Of a stretch of 64,000 nt of DNA, positions 1 to 8,390 are shown one piece after another. A model generated the notes under the pieces. That model worked only from the letters and a program-made list of their open reading frames with translations, was not told the origin of the DNA and made no database searches. Positions within the stretch are counted from its first letter, which is position 1; every line of letters begins with the position of its first letter. The stretch comes from Petrimonas sp. IBARAKI (GTDB lineage Bacteria; Bacteroidota; Bacteroidia; Bacteroidales; Dysgonomonadaceae): contig AP018040.2 in NCBI GenBank assembly GCA_002356435.2, forward strand, positions 2,294,001 to 2,358,000, given 5' to 3'. A program made the translations under genes and the position numbers.

Positions 1-742
1 CGTAGCCTATTTCCCTTATTTTGTCGATGTTGTTCAAATCGAACATAAAGTATTTTTGCGCTTCCTCCGCTTCTACAAGGATGTCACATAAACTCCTATC
101 TACCAACGTATTTGAATTCGACATCAGTTTAAACGTACGTTCGGCGGTAGTTTTGATATTGACTTTGTCCGATAAAGGCGTCATCAGCGAAACATTCACG
201 CCGATAACGTACTTACACTCATTCCGAATAACAGAAACCGGAAAATTTTTCAATAATCCACCGTCAACATAGGGCACACCACCAATAACCTTGGGAGTGA
301 AAACGATGGGGACCGAACAGGATGCCACCACGGCATCTACCAACGATCTGCCTTCCGAAAAAACTACAGTCCGGGCCTTTTCCCAATCGGTTACAACTGC
401 TTTAAAAGGAATTCTCAGTTGTTCGAATGAGCTCGACCGCAAATTGTCTTTCAGAAATTTCCCGACACCTGAAGTTTTAAAAAAACCCGTCTTGGGAATG
501 GAAAATCCGATAAATTCATGGAATTCTTTCTTTCGGAAGAGCTCGCTAATCTCGTCGGGAGAAAAACCATCGGCATAAAAAACTCCGGCTAACGCACCGG
601 CACTGGTACCTGCAATTACATCGGGTTTCAGGCCATAACTCTCAAATACCTTGAAAGCGCCTAAATGAGCAAACCCTTTTGCACCGCCACCGCTTAGCGC
701 ATAACCCAAATAATATTGAAAATTTTTCCCAAATATTGCCAC
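1..742 (-). CDS. Patatin-like phospholipase, C-terminus cut by window edge
   Basis: This is a lipid acyl hydrolase of the patatin/RssA type with a Ser-Asp catalytic dyad. The oxyanion-hole glycine loop GGGAKG is at residues 18-23, the nucleophile elbow GTSAG at 45-49 (Ser47), and the DGG motif carrying the catalytic Asp is near residue 160. No signal peptide is visible, so this may be the cytoplasmic type rather than the Bacteroidetes patatin fused to an outer-membrane barrel, although the missing C-terminus leaves that open. I chose the GTG at 742 as start. It lies 15 residues before the glycine loop, and an in-frame TAG sits 10 codons upstream of it; an ATT in between is the only other candidate. 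The gene runs off the left edge of the window. The family assignment is firm; the natural lipid substrate is unknown. Confidence 0.85.
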   Translation of the reverse strand, partial: MAIFGKNFQYYLGYALSGGGAKGFAHLGAFKVFESYGLKPDVIAGTSAGALAGVFYADGFSPDEISELFRKKEFHEFIGFSIPKTGFFKTSGVGKFLKDNLRSSSFEQLRIPFKAVVTDWEKARTVVFSEGRSLVDAVVASCSVPIVFTPKVIGGVPYVDGGLLKNFPVSVIRNECKYVIGVNVSLMTPLSDKVNIKTTAERTFKLMSNSNTLVDRSLCDILVEAEEAQKYFMFDLNNIDKIREIGY

Positions 743-822
743 GACGGTTCCCTTAATGGTACTACAAATATGCTAAAAAATTTGATGATTGTCAAAAATA
801 AAACCGTTATCAAATGGTTTAT

Positions 823-897
823 TTATGTTTTTTTATACAAATAAACCATGGTTAATGCGACAAAAATCAATACCGCAATACCAAGTGGCTTGTTCAT
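823..897 (-). CDS. Possible 24-residue single-span membrane peptide
   Basis: A short reading frame starts with MNKPLGIAVLIF, is almost entirely hydrophobic, and ends in a Tyr-Lys-Lys-Thr tail. That is the pattern of a small one-pass membrane peptide with a charged cytosolic end. It sits between the patatin gene and the lipoprotein gene, on the same strand. No ribosome binding site is visible, which is normal for this phylum. It could equally be chance coding in AT-rich intergenic DNA; only conservation in relatives would decide. Confidence 0.25.
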   Translation of the reverse strand: MNKPLGIAVLIFVALTMVYLYKKT

Positions 898-939
898 CTT
901 CGTTCGATTAAAATTATTTATTTTTCAGGGATGATTTTA

Positions 940-1779
940 TTATAAAACCCCGACGGGCATTTCAAAGGAAGACAACAGCGTGCCGAACGCTTTATACGCT
1001 GTGCCCATCCCTTCCATTGGGATGCCTATTTCCCAATCATACCTGATGAGTTCTTTCCAATTGCCCGGCATGGAGGTCTCGAGGCCCAAATTCAAATTCT
1101 GATTTAACCGGTGCAGGGCCAAATCATTTATCGACATGCGAAAACGGTATGAGACGGTTTTTGCCGATTCCGCATCCAGCGTTGGCTGCCCTTTTTCATC
1201 AACCCCGTATGAAAAGGTCATAAAGCAATTACCCTCCTCTGTGTCAATCGTGTAAGTTCCTTTACCCCGTACTTTCAACACGTAATCGGTTGACGATGTG
1301 CTCTCCCTGTTGACAAGGTAGAGATCCCGCTCCGTGTTGTTTACCAGGCAAATCCATTCTATAGTGTTCAAGGAAGCGGGGAAAGGAGGCACTTCGCCGT
1401 TATCTGTTTTGTTAGCTTTGGATATGCGCATTACCTCATAGTTATCGGTCACCTTAATCTTCAATTTTTGCGATTCTTTGGTTAGGTTATCCGTAACCGT
1501 GAGCCGGGTATCTCCTTTGAGCCGCCCCTGAATGGCAATCATTCCCGCCGCACTCGACCAGCCGGTTTGCATTTCTGCCGAAAACAGAAGCGGGTTTTCT
1601 ACTTCCAGCGTGTAATTTCCGCTGCCTGTTTTCGGCCCGATTAAGACCGTTCCGTTCACGGGCACTTCGCGATAATCGTAATAAAAAAAGAGTGATTCGT
1701 GTTCTATTTTTTCACAACTTGGCATTAAAATGAATACCAAAAGCGGTATCAGGAACTTGCTTTTTGTGTTGGTTTTCAT
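940..1779 (-). CDS. Lipoprotein of unknown function (279 aa)
   Basis: I do not recognise this family. The N-terminus is a lipoprotein signal with the lipobox ending in Cys22 (LMPSC), so the protein should be lipid-anchored in the cell envelope. The rest is rich in beta-strand-like alternation, with Ig-like stretches around residues 35-115 (NGTVLIGP, LTVTDNLTKES), suggesting a beta-sandwich N-terminal part. It lies 21 bp downstream of the lipoprotein gene at 1801-2781, and both mature proteins begin Cys-Glu-Lys-Ile. They are probably co-transcribed and may work as a pair on the cell surface. No catalytic motif is visible. Confidence 0.75.
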   Translation of the reverse strand: MKTNTKSKFLIPLLVFILMPSCEKIEHESLFFYYDYREVPVNGTVLIGPKTGSGNYTLEVENPLLFSAEMQTGWSSAAGMIAIQGRLKGDTRLTVTDNLTKESQKLKIKVTDNYEVMRISKANKTDNGEVPPFPASLNTIEWICLVNNTERDLYLVNRESTSSTDYVLKVRGKGTYTIDTEEGNCFMTFSYGVDEKGQPTLDAESAKTVSYRFRMSINDLALHRLNQNLNLGLETSMPGNWKELIRYDWEIGIPMEGMGTAYKAFGTLLSSFEMPVGVL

Positions 1780-1800
1780 ATTTGTACAAAATTTATGTGA

Positions 1801-2781
1801 TTATTTATTTTCCTTGATTGATTTTAGCGCAATTGTTTCGCCATACAAACCCGTATTTTCATCTTTAATTTTAATCTCCATTTCAGAAGAAGATAAACGC
1901 ATAACCTTCCAGTATTCCTGGTGAGTTTGCATGGTAACCAACACTTCATCAAACAATAAGTTATCGGACTTGAAGGAAAGTGCCTCTGCGACCCTTATCT
2001 TCTCCCCATTCTCATAAGTGGTCCAGAATTTGTTTCCCGGGAATGCACCATTATACGAAAAATAATATTCCGTTGTGTATTCTTTACCGCCTTCCTCGTA
2101 AGTGTATTCCCAGCCTCTGACAAAGTCATGCATAGCCCTGTTTTTATCCTTGCTGACACCGGTTTGAAACTCGCCTTTCACTTTCCACATTGTTGAATTA
2201 TTTTCGTGCAAGGGTGAGGGTACCTCATACTCAAATTTTGCATATACATGCCCGTTATCGGGTTTTGTTACGTCCAAATCCAAACGCACAAATTCGATGT
2301 ACCCCTCTCCAAAGGATTCCTTTGTTTTAATTTCCGTCACATTAAACGATTCGTGTTGTTCAAGCGGAACTTCCTCCCACGATGTCAACTCAAATAAAGG
2401 CGGGTTCTTACCCTGTGTAGGTTCGGATTTGACGTAATATCTTTTACCCACAACGATGGGTTCGGTGGCTGGGAGACACACCCTTACCAAAAATTCAGGC
2501 TCTTGAGATGTTTTGTCAACAGGACTGCAAAACTGCGAGAAGGTAAAGTAAATACTGTCGTTATCCATATAATCATAGCGGGCATTCATTCCTATGGGAG
2601 GCCCAAAGTTTATTGGAGGTAAAAAATCTACCTTTTCAAACTTCTCACCCTTTATTTCACAACGTAAGTAATGTTTGGATTGGAAATCTTCTTGTATCTT
2701 CTCACAACTTGTCAACCCAAGTGACACAAAAAGGATGGCTGCCATAAGCAGACAGCTGTTTTTCAATACAGATTTTCTCAT
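1801..2781 (-). CDS. Lipoprotein of unknown function (326 aa)
   Basis: This is an unrecognised envelope lipoprotein. The signal peptide ends at the lipobox LTSC (Cys26) and the mature protein begins CEKIQEDF. The sequence is polar and aromatic with many Tyr, Glu and Lys residues (for example YEEGGKEYTTEYYFSYNG near residue 225), as in many extracellular Bacteroidetes binding lipoproteins. It appears to be the first gene of a two-gene unit with the lipoprotein that follows (21 bp gap). The 167 bp upstream separate it from the displaced folK fragment and presumably hold its promoter. No domain or enzymatic motif can be named. Confidence 0.75.
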   Translation of the reverse strand: MRKSVLKNSCLLMAAILFVSLGLTSCEKIQEDFQSKHYLRCEIKGEKFEKVDFLPPINFGPPIGMNARYDYMDNDSIYFTFSQFCSPVDKTSQEPEFLVRVCLPATEPIVVGKRYYVKSEPTQGKNPPLFELTSWEEVPLEQHESFNVTEIKTKESFGEGYIEFVRLDLDVTKPDNGHVYAKFEYEVPSPLHENNSTMWKVKGEFQTGVSKDKNRAMHDFVRGWEYTYEEGGKEYTTEYYFSYNGAFPGNKFWTTYENGEKIRVAEALSFKSDNLLFDEVLVTMQTHQEYWKVMRLSSSEMEIKIKDENTGLYGETIALKSIKENK

Positions 2782-2948
2782 TGTAATGATTGTCTAAAGA
2801 TTCTAATTGACTGTTCTTTTACGTAAGACGTAGAATCTGAGAAAAAGCTGCACAAATAATGTTAAATATAAATAAAAGAAATAAATGACAGGAAAGGAAA
2901 AATAGCTGCCGCCTCGAATGGTACGGTTTCGGAAGGCAGTATGCACGA

Positions 2949-3072
2949 TTAAAGATAGCCAAACTCATTCTTCAATTGCAAAATGGTTTTGGCAAACACC
3001 GGATGAACGGTGTCTGGCGAGATTTCGGCAAAAGGGGTCAACACAAAGTCGCGCGAATGGAAGCGGGGATGC
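2949..3072 (-). pseudogene. Displaced 3' end of folK
   Basis: Read on the minus strand, this fragment encodes HPRFHSRDFVLTPFAEISPD followed by about 20 more residues to a stop at 2949. It is the C-terminal 40 residues of 6-hydroxymethyl-dihydropterin pyrophosphokinase without the rest of the gene. Over 2982-3072 it matches the intact folK at 46504-46594 with one base difference, which changes Leu to Ser. Further toward the stop the two copies diverge at DNA level but still encode related ends (ILQLKNEFGYL here, ILELKKGLQYSGGA in the intact gene). That looks like two alleles of one gene end rather than a recent copy. Similarity stops abruptly at 3072. Confidence 0.9.
2982..3072. repeat. Left copy of 91-bp direct repeat flanking the island
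   Basis: This stretch equals 46504-46594 at a constant offset of 43522 bp with one mismatch, in the same orientation. It consists of folK 3'-end coding sequence. Together the two copies bracket the whole glycan-utilisation island, as attachment-site cores or recombination joints do. No integrase or transposase gene is visible inside. Confidence 0.93.
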
Positions 3073-3349
3073 AGTTGTTTTTCCTGTCAGGAGAATTGCT
3101 GAACGAACACGTATTGTGAGGCGGGCCTGTTGTCATGAATACCTGGGAAGAGCTGGAACTTGCATTCGAAGAACTCGAAAAAGGAAACGTTTTATAAAGC
3201 ACGGTTAACAGCGGATATAAGCTAAAAGGTCATCCCTTCATAGAATTCCGCCAAATCATCCTTTCGGTGAATCCTGTTGCATACCACCAAGACAAGGCCT
3301 CTTAAATCCTTTAATCCGAGAAGCCTATTCGTTTTTCTTCGCCAGCATG
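3073..3349. other. Left junction of island, mostly gene debris
   Basis: There is no intact gene between the folK fragment and the end of the NagB-like gene. On the plus strand, 3120-3225 looks like a decayed dehydrogenase tail, listed separately. The remainder has stops in all frames, no recognisable tRNA and no convincing hairpin terminator, although the long minus-strand operon must end somewhere here. Confidence 0.5.
3120..3225 (+). pseudogene. Possible remnant of a Zn-dependent dehydrogenase C-terminus
   Basis: The frame reads MNTWEELELAFEELEKGNVL and then stops. Skipping one base (equivalently, restoring a 2-base deletion) continues it as YKARLTADIS and a stop. The pattern of Glu-rich helix, then EKGNV, then (Y/F)KA is how medium-chain alcohol/polyol dehydrogenases usually end. 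Nothing of the catalytic or Rossmann domain is present upstream. The match is by eye and short, so this is a suggestion; it fits a scrambled island boundary. Confidence 0.3.
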
Positions 3350-4282
3350 TTAATGCATTTCGGTTCCGCAGGTACCCAGTCCCCCCCTGTAGTAGTTGAA
3401 CTGGACGTTGGGGTGGTCTGCCAGCAGCGACATGGGCACGGCGGAGTCAATAATCTTTTTCCCGATCATCAATGCGGTCAGCCTCTGTCCAAACGGATTG
3501 TCATGTACTCCCGCCTGCCAGATCGATACCTTTTCGGCCTGCCAGGTTTGTACGGGGCCCACCGTCAAGGCCTGCGAGGGGATTCCCGTAACAACACCGC
3601 CGGCACTGGTCCTCGCGTTTTGCATACAGGTAATGGGATGCAGGTCGACAACACGGGTGGTCAGTTTCTTGTACTCTTCCAGCGAGGGAGGGTTGTCCTT
3701 GTATTTCCCTTCTCTTTTCACCGGATCATTAAAGGCCCAATGTTTCGTGTCACCCTGTCCGCCCTGCATTACCGCACATCGTACGCCCGTGTTCCAACTT
3801 TTGATGTATTTCGAGGTGTCGGCTTCGGGATAGTGTATGTTTTCCTCCGGCATGCGCAGTTTTTTATTCATTCTGTGAAACATCAGCTCATTGTTCGCCC
3901 TTTCGAACGAGATGGGGCTCTCGACGCCGATCTCCTTCCCGTCCACGTACCATTCATCCATACCCCAGAAATGGGCATTTGACAGATCCAGTTCCAGCTC
4001 GTTCACCAGCCGGGCCACCAGCGGGAGCTGTTCGGTTGGCCCTATGGGGCCGCAGACCCCGACGGGTTCACTTGCCGTAGCTTGTTTCCATGCTGTAATG
4101 TATTCAAGCGCCTCGGCCAGGTAGAAGTCCTCCAGCGTGTCGTAGAAAACAACCTTGAATCCGGGCCTTGAAAGGGCCAGCATATCTTCGGGGGTCAACC
4201 TGGCGGCATCGCCCAGAATCTCGTCTTCCAGTGTTGTGAAATCCCACCAGTCCGGGGCCAGCATACTTATTTTTCGTGACAT
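3350..4282 (-). CDS. Glucosamine-6-phosphate deaminase-like protein (NagB/SugarP_isomerase fold)
   Basis: This is a member of the NagB/RpiA/SugarP-isomerase superfamily, which converts amino-sugar phosphates to keto-sugar phosphates plus ammonia. Two signature regions are visible. GMDEW (107-111) corresponds to the NMDEY loop of NagB, and [13 protein letters not shown] (174-186) corresponds to its GGVGNDGHIAFNEP loop, with the ring-opening His at 181. At 310 residues it is longer than classical NagB (about 266) and diverged, so the real substrate may differ. It is probably the last gene of operon A, 26 bp after the PIG-L deacetylase. The pair suggests deacetylation followed by deamination of an amino sugar. 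Both genes are noticeably GC-richer than the rest of the operon. Confidence 0.8.
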   Translation of the reverse strand: MSRKISMLAPDWWDFTTLEDEILGDAARLTPEDMLALSRPGFKVVFYDTLEDFYLAEALEYITAWKQATASEPVGVCGPIGPTEQLPLVARLVNELELDLSNAHFWGMDEWYVDGKEIGVESPISFERANNELMFHRMNKKLRMPEENIHYPEADTSKYIKSWNTGVRCAVMQGGQGDTKHWAFNDPVKREGKYKDNPPSLEEYKKLTTRVVDLHPITCMQNARTSAGGVVTGIPSQALTVGPVQTWQAEKVSIWQAGVHDNPFGQRLTALMIGKKIIDSAVPMSLLADHPNVQFNYYRGGLGTCGTEMH

Positions 4283-4308
4283 AGTTTAAATTATTTAATT
4301 TGGGTGTT

Positions 4309-5067
4309 TTACTTGATAATGATATTCTCTTCCAGGATCCCGGCAAGCACGTTTCCCTGCTGGAACCCGTGCCCCAGGTGTTGCCGGAAACCTTCCGCGT
4401 ACTTGCGGTTCACCTCTTTTCCCCTTACCTCCGCAAAGTGTTTCATGGAAAGGATGTACTCGTCCACCTTGTGGTGTTCAAGCAGCCAGTCCCGCTGGCT
4501 TGCATGGGCTTTCAACATCTCCTCCTTAACCGGCATCTCTCCCGTTATGTCCACATACATCGAGGGGGCGACGGCATGTCCGAACTTGTCCTTTCCATCC
4601 ATGGCGTCCGCGTAATAGAGGTAGGGTGACGGCTCGAAGGGCGCTTCATCAACTTCCATGTTTTTTATGCCACAACAGAAGCAGGCCGTCTGAACAATCC
4701 TTGCGGTCGTCTCGTGATCCACCATGTAGTCCGTCGGGCTGGCGGTAATAACTATCGAGGGCCGGATCTTTCTCAACACGGCGGTTGTCCTGTTTATCGC
4801 TTCCCTATCGTAGATTATGTACACATCTTCGAGCCCCACGCAATGGTAGGTTGCCCCGATAATCTGCGCGGATCTGCGTGCCTCGCCGGTCCTTATCCGG
4901 GAAATTTCCTCCCGGGTGTGTACCGCAGAGCCTTTATCTCCGGGAGTCATGGTGACAATATGAACCTCCCAGCCCCTGTTTCTAAACAGGGACAATGTCC
5001 CGGCACACATGAATTCCGCATCGTCCGGATGCGCTAAAATGGCAACAATTCTTTTTTCCAGATCCAT
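4309..5067 (-). CDS. PIG-L/LmbE family N-deacetylase
   Basis: This is a zinc-dependent de-N-acetylase of the PIG-L/LmbE family, which removes acetyl from N-acetylglucosamine-type groups in small molecules. The Zn motif AHPDDAE is at residues 12-18 (His13, Asp16), and the third ligand region PTDYMVDHE is at 111-119 (His118). The 252-residue length is typical and there is no signal peptide, so it should act in the cytoplasm. It precedes the NagB-like gene by 26 bp and follows the RhaT-type symporter by 40 bp. The composition changes sharply at this gene: it is GC-rich, whereas 5108 onward is AT-rich. The deacetylase/deaminase pair may therefore have been joined to the operon from another source. 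Confidence 0.88.
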   Translation of the reverse strand: MDLEKRIVAILAHPDDAEFMCAGTLSLFRNRGWEVHIVTMTPGDKGSAVHTREEISRIRTGEARRSAQIIGATYHCVGLEDVYIIYDREAINRTTAVLRKIRPSIVITASPTDYMVDHETTARIVQTACFCCGIKNMEVDEAPFEPSPYLYYADAMDGKDKFGHAVAPSMYVDITGEMPVKEEMLKAHASQRDWLLEHHKVDEYILSMKHFAEVRGKEVNRKYAEGFRQHLGHGFQQGNVLAGILEENIIIK

Positions 5068-5107
5068 CCTGTTATTTCATTTAAGATTATTTTCCTTGGC
5101 GGATTTA

Positions 5108-6148
5108 TCAGCTTGCATAATAATTTCCAAAACCAATCAAGACTACAGATATTATCAATAAAATGATTCCTGCCAGTAAATATTTTATCACATTTTTACT
5201 TACTAATTGCCACTCTTTCAACCACAGCCCCCATAGATTACTGAAGATTATAATGGATGCCATATGAATGCTCCAACTTGCAAAATCGAATTCGCCCATT
5301 TTTGTTGTACCCATACCGTAAAAGAAAAACTGACCGTACCACATTATCCCGCTTAGCATTGCCAAAAAGGAGTTGCGATAGAATGTTTTCGAAGACGTTA
5401 CGGTAAATGTCGTATCTGATTTAGTCTTTGACCAAGATAGAATTGTATAGATAAAATTAGTAGTAAATCCACCTGCCAGGATAAAGACATAACTTGGATT
5501 GTTCATGAATACTGTTTGGGTTCCCTTTTCAATTGCATGATTCGCAATGGGTCCACCCAACTTGATCGCAATTGCCATACAAGCACTCATGACACCTCCA
5601 AAAACGGCCATCGTTATTCCTTTTGCGGCCGAAAACTCTTTTACCGATTCCTGTTTCTGCTCCTTGGTTAAATTTTTATCCTTTAATACTCCGGCATATC
5701 CGCACAGAATAATTCCGGCAATACATACCATAAATCCTAAAATTATAATGATTCCAGCCGTTGACGAGAAAAGCATCATAAATTTATTATCCATGATTGC
5801 AGGAACAATTGTTCCGACAATTGCACAAACACCAAGTGATATGGATTGCCCGAGGGAAAGGCCTAAATATCTCAATGCAAGACCTGCCCCCAGTCCTCCA
5901 AATCCCCATAAAATACCAAAAGTATACGTCAGGATTTTACTGCTTAACGGACTGTCTCTTAAAATATCGATTAAATGAGGTGCTGTTAAGAAACCTCCGA
6001 TCCAAGGCATTACCATCCATGCAACAAAACCAAGGCTTATCCAATAGATTTGCCACGACCATTTTTTAACGAAATTGTACGGAACATAAAAACTGGCCGA
6101 AGAAAAGCCACCTATAAAGTGTAGTATGATTCCTATTAATTGAGACAT
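5108..6148 (-). CDS. rhaT: RhaT-type L-rhamnose/proton symporter family protein
   Basis: This is an inner-membrane sugar:proton symporter of the RhaT family (drug/metabolite transporter superfamily). The 346-residue length matches RhaT. About ten hydrophobic segments can be counted, and the N-terminal signature GGFSSASFYVPYNFVKKWSW corresponds to the conserved first helix and loop of RhaT. RhaM is encoded two genes upstream in the same operon, which strengthens the rhamnose assignment. Homologues also occur in other sugar loci, so another deoxy-sugar is possible. The gene is AT-rich like the genes before it. Spacing to the mutarotase-like gene upstream is 10 bp, indicating co-transcription. 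Confidence 0.85.
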   Translation of the reverse strand: MSQLIGIILHFIGGFSSASFYVPYNFVKKWSWQIYWISLGFVAWMVMPWIGGFLTAPHLIDILRDSPLSSKILTYTFGILWGFGGLGAGLALRYLGLSLGQSISLGVCAIVGTIVPAIMDNKFMMLFSSTAGIIIILGFMVCIAGIILCGYAGVLKDKNLTKEQKQESVKEFSAAKGITMAVFGGVMSACMAIAIKLGGPIANHAIEKGTQTVFMNNPSYVFILAGGFTTNFIYTILSWSKTKSDTTFTVTSSKTFYRNSFLAMLSGIMWYGQFFFYGMGTTKMGEFDFASWSIHMASIIIFSNLWGLWLKEWQLVSKNVIKYLLAGIILLIISVVLIGFGNYYAS

Positions 6149-6158
6149 CTATATATAT

Positions 6159-7109
6159 TTATGTTTTAAACTTTGCAAAAGTAGTGATTATTCTAACATT
6201 CATCTCCGTTCCTTTTTGAATTATCTCCGGACACCCTCCCACAGCTTCAATTTCCATAAATCTGTTATTGTCGTTATACACACTATAACGAACACCTCTT
6301 GAGTCAGGGGCAATCGTTGGCTGCACATCTCTTATATCAATGTACGATTCGTATGGAGATACACCACTACTTTCTCTTTTAACTCTCCACCCATTAACAG
6401 GATCAAAGAACTCAATGTAAGGGACTTTTTCACTTATTCCAACCTGGAATCGATTTGTCCCCTCAGTTAAAACACAACACTGATTATTTTCCCATATTAA
6501 TTCACGGCCAATTTCGTTTTCATAAAGACTCCAGACATGTGATTTGTCCACACAAGGGAAAACAACATTACATCCTGGTCCGCAATTAAGCTGGCACAAC
6601 GACCATGGAGCCAAACTACATTCGGACCTGGTTACTATTCGATCCCCAATGTAAGTAATACTCTCGGTAACACTTACTGAAATAACGTCTTGGCCTGGCT
6701 GGATATAAACGCTTCGTTTAAAAATGGTAGGAAATCCTAACCCTTGATTATTGACAAGGTCGATTTCTGCCATAATGACGACACTTTTATCTGTTGACTC
6801 GGTAACTAAATATCTTGCTGCACTTATGGCTGGACTTACTCGCCAACTTCCTGTAGAATATTGATATCCCAAGGTGGTACCTTCCGGGGCAGGCCAAAGA
6901 GCATCACCTCCAGGATTCAAATAATTTTCTAACGTGCTTTGTCCATTTATCGCATCCGTATTAATTTTGTTTATCACCTCCCCGTTGAGGACAGTGAAAA
7001 TACGTCCTTCCATATCTAATGCTATGATGACAGCAGCTTCAGAAGTTCCAATGACATGTACTCTCTTTTTTGCTTTGTCGAATTCCGATAAAAAATCTTC
7101 TATTCTCAT
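6159..7109 (-). CDS. Mutarotase-like protein of unknown function (316 aa)
   Basis: No family is certain. The sequence is all-beta in character with aromatic patches such as NPGGDALWPAPEGTTLGYQY (about 86-105) and repeated strand-turn units. That resembles the galactose-mutarotase-like supersandwich found in uncharacterised Bacteroidetes families such as DUF4380 or DUF6786. There is no signal peptide, so it is probably cytoplasmic. It lies between RhaM (9 bp upstream) and the RhaT-type symporter (10 bp downstream), where a sugar epimerase, mutarotase or lyase-like step would make sense. The fold is an impression from strand patterns; function unknown. Confidence 0.6.
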   Translation of the reverse strand: MRIEDFLSEFDKAKKRVHVIGTSEAAVIIALDMEGRIFTVLNGEVINKINTDAINGQSTLENYLNPGGDALWPAPEGTTLGYQYSTGSWRVSPAISAARYLVTESTDKSVVIMAEIDLVNNQGLGFPTIFKRSVYIQPGQDVISVSVTESITYIGDRIVTRSECSLAPWSLCQLNCGPGCNVVFPCVDKSHVWSLYENEIGRELIWENNQCCVLTEGTNRFQVGISEKVPYIEFFDPVNGWRVKRESSGVSPYESYIDIRDVQPTIAPDSRGVRYSVYNDNNRFMEIEAVGGCPEIIQKGTEMNVRIITTFAKFKT

Positions 7110-7118
7110 ACATCTCTA

Positions 7119-7445
7119 TTAATCAAGATGAAAAACTTCGAGTAATAAATCCTCTTTTCCTTTTTCATCGGTTTCATTACCGCAAACAAGAACTTCAGTC
7201 ATATACTTCCACCATTTTATACATACTTCGGACTTGCTCATTTCGCTAAACAACACTTCATCTTCAACTTCGTAATAACCAAAAAGATACTCATTATCAG
7301 GATGTAAAAAAATAGAATAATTATTTACCCCGTACTTTTTTAATTCCTTTTCAAGCTCCGGCCAAATGGGATTATGCCTTTTTATATATTCTTCTGCTTT
7401 TTCAGGCTGCAGATAGATTAAAAATGCCTTACGAACTTTATTCAT
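7119..7445 (-). CDS. rhaM: L-rhamnose mutarotase RhaM
   Basis: RhaM interconverts the alpha and beta anomers of L-rhamnose before isomerisation, in the cytoplasm. The 108-residue protein aligns along its length with Escherichia coli RhaM. The RHNPIWPEL motif is at residues 23-31 with the catalytic His24 (His22 in E. coli). NYSIFLH and LFGYYEVED follow, then KWWKYM, and the C-terminus ends LLEVFHLD. It sits between the CE4 deacetylase (5 bp) and the mutarotase-like gene (9 bp) in operon A. No rhamnose isomerase, kinase or aldolase gene is in the window, so the rest of the pathway must lie elsewhere. Confidence 0.95.
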   Translation of the reverse strand: MNKVRKAFLIYLQPEKAEEYIKRHNPIWPELEKELKKYGVNNYSIFLHPDNEYLFGYYEVEDEVLFSEMSKSEVCIKWWKYMTEVLVCGNETDEKGKEDLLLEVFHLD

Positions 7446-7450
7446 ACTTT

Positions 7451-8380
7451 TTAATTGTTAATTTTATGTTCCTCAGCCAATTCTCCCGCCGGAATAAAAC
7501 GGGCTCCTTTTTCCAACAACATTTTACATAGCCGGTCGAATTGATCAACGGCTACTTGACCGCAATTTTTTATGATAAAAGGCAGAGGAGTAACACTACA
7601 TTCCCCAAAATCAATCGAGCCTTGTGGCATTTCATAAAACTCCCATGGGTGTAGATAAAAACACAGTACTGGTCGTGAGGTGCGTCGAACAAAGTCGATA
7701 AAGTCATCTACTTTTTCCATCAAAAAATTCGCTGATTCAGTTCTAAACAGTGGCCACTGGTCACGATCTCGTTGGTAAGGATCATTACTTTCCATAGTAA
7801 GATCACAAAAATTAGGTATTTCTAAAATTTTCATTCCACCTTCCTTTGTCCAGTCTGTTTCCGAAGGATAATAAGGGACAAAAGGCTTTCCGTAAAAGTA
7901 AAGCGGAAAAGATGCATCTGCCTTATAACCCAACTTTTCAAGAATATTCACGACATTTGTACTCCCCCACAACCGAGGGCACCGGAAACTCACGGGTTGT
8001 ACTCCACTTATCTCTTTTACTATTTCTGTGGCAATAGTAATCCTGCCCTCTACTTCCGATGGTAAGACAGGCATATTGTTAGGCAAAGGGAAAATCTCGT
8101 CTCCAAGAGTTTCATGATATAATCCATGACAACCGATCTCATGGCCTGCTTCTTTTACCATTCGTACTATTTCAGGATTATTTTCCGCAGCATGCCCTGT
8201 CCAAAAAAACGAGGCTTTGATACCATACTTTTTGAGAATAGACAGAATCTCGGGAGTTCCATGTTGTACACCTTCATAGTAAGGAGTGTAAGAACCAATA
8301 TCGGTTTCCATGTCAAAACCCAGTACTACGTCGAAACAACTTTCCTCTTTATTTTTAATTTTCTGTTTGTTTATTTCCAT
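7451..8380 (-). CDS. Polysaccharide deacetylase family (CE4/NodB fold)
   Basis: This is a metal-dependent deacetylase of the CE4 superfamily. Motif 1 with the catalytic and metal Asp is FDMETD (residues 22-27), and motif 2, the metal-binding HxxxH, is HGLYH (85-89). The motif 3-like Arg is in RCPRLWG, and HPWEFY near the C-terminus supplies the motif-5-type His. The spacing and the HGLYHE form resemble the PuuE/allantoinase-like and peptidoglycan-deacetylase branches more than chitin deacetylases. No signal peptide is visible, so it probably acts on an imported oligosaccharide or small amide. It is flanked by RhaM and the creatinase-fold protein at 5 and 10 bp spacing. Confidence 0.82.
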   Translation of the reverse strand: MEINKQKIKNKEESCFDVVLGFDMETDIGSYTPYYEGVQHGTPEILSILKKYGIKASFFWTGHAAENNPEIVRMVKEAGHEIGCHGLYHETLGDEIFPLPNNMPVLPSEVEGRITIATEIVKEISGVQPVSFRCPRLWGSTNVVNILEKLGYKADASFPLYFYGKPFVPYYPSETDWTKEGGMKILEIPNFCDLTMESNDPYQRDRDQWPLFRTESANFLMEKVDDFIDFVRRTSRPVLCFYLHPWEFYEMPQGSIDFGECSVTPLPFIIKNCGQVAVDQFDRLCKMLLEKGARFIPAGELAEEHKINN

Positions 8381-8390
8381 GTTACAAGAA

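Noticed and set aside
2918-3208. A 96-codon plus-strand reading frame over the left repeat
   Set aside because: It is the opposite strand of the folK fragment and its junction; the minus-strand reading gives clear folK protein sequence, so the plus frame is a shadow.
3347-3982. A 211-codon plus-strand frame opposite the NagB-like gene
   Set aside because: It has no recognisable domain and is exactly antisense to a gene with clear NagB motifs; long antisense frames are expected in this GC-rich stretch.
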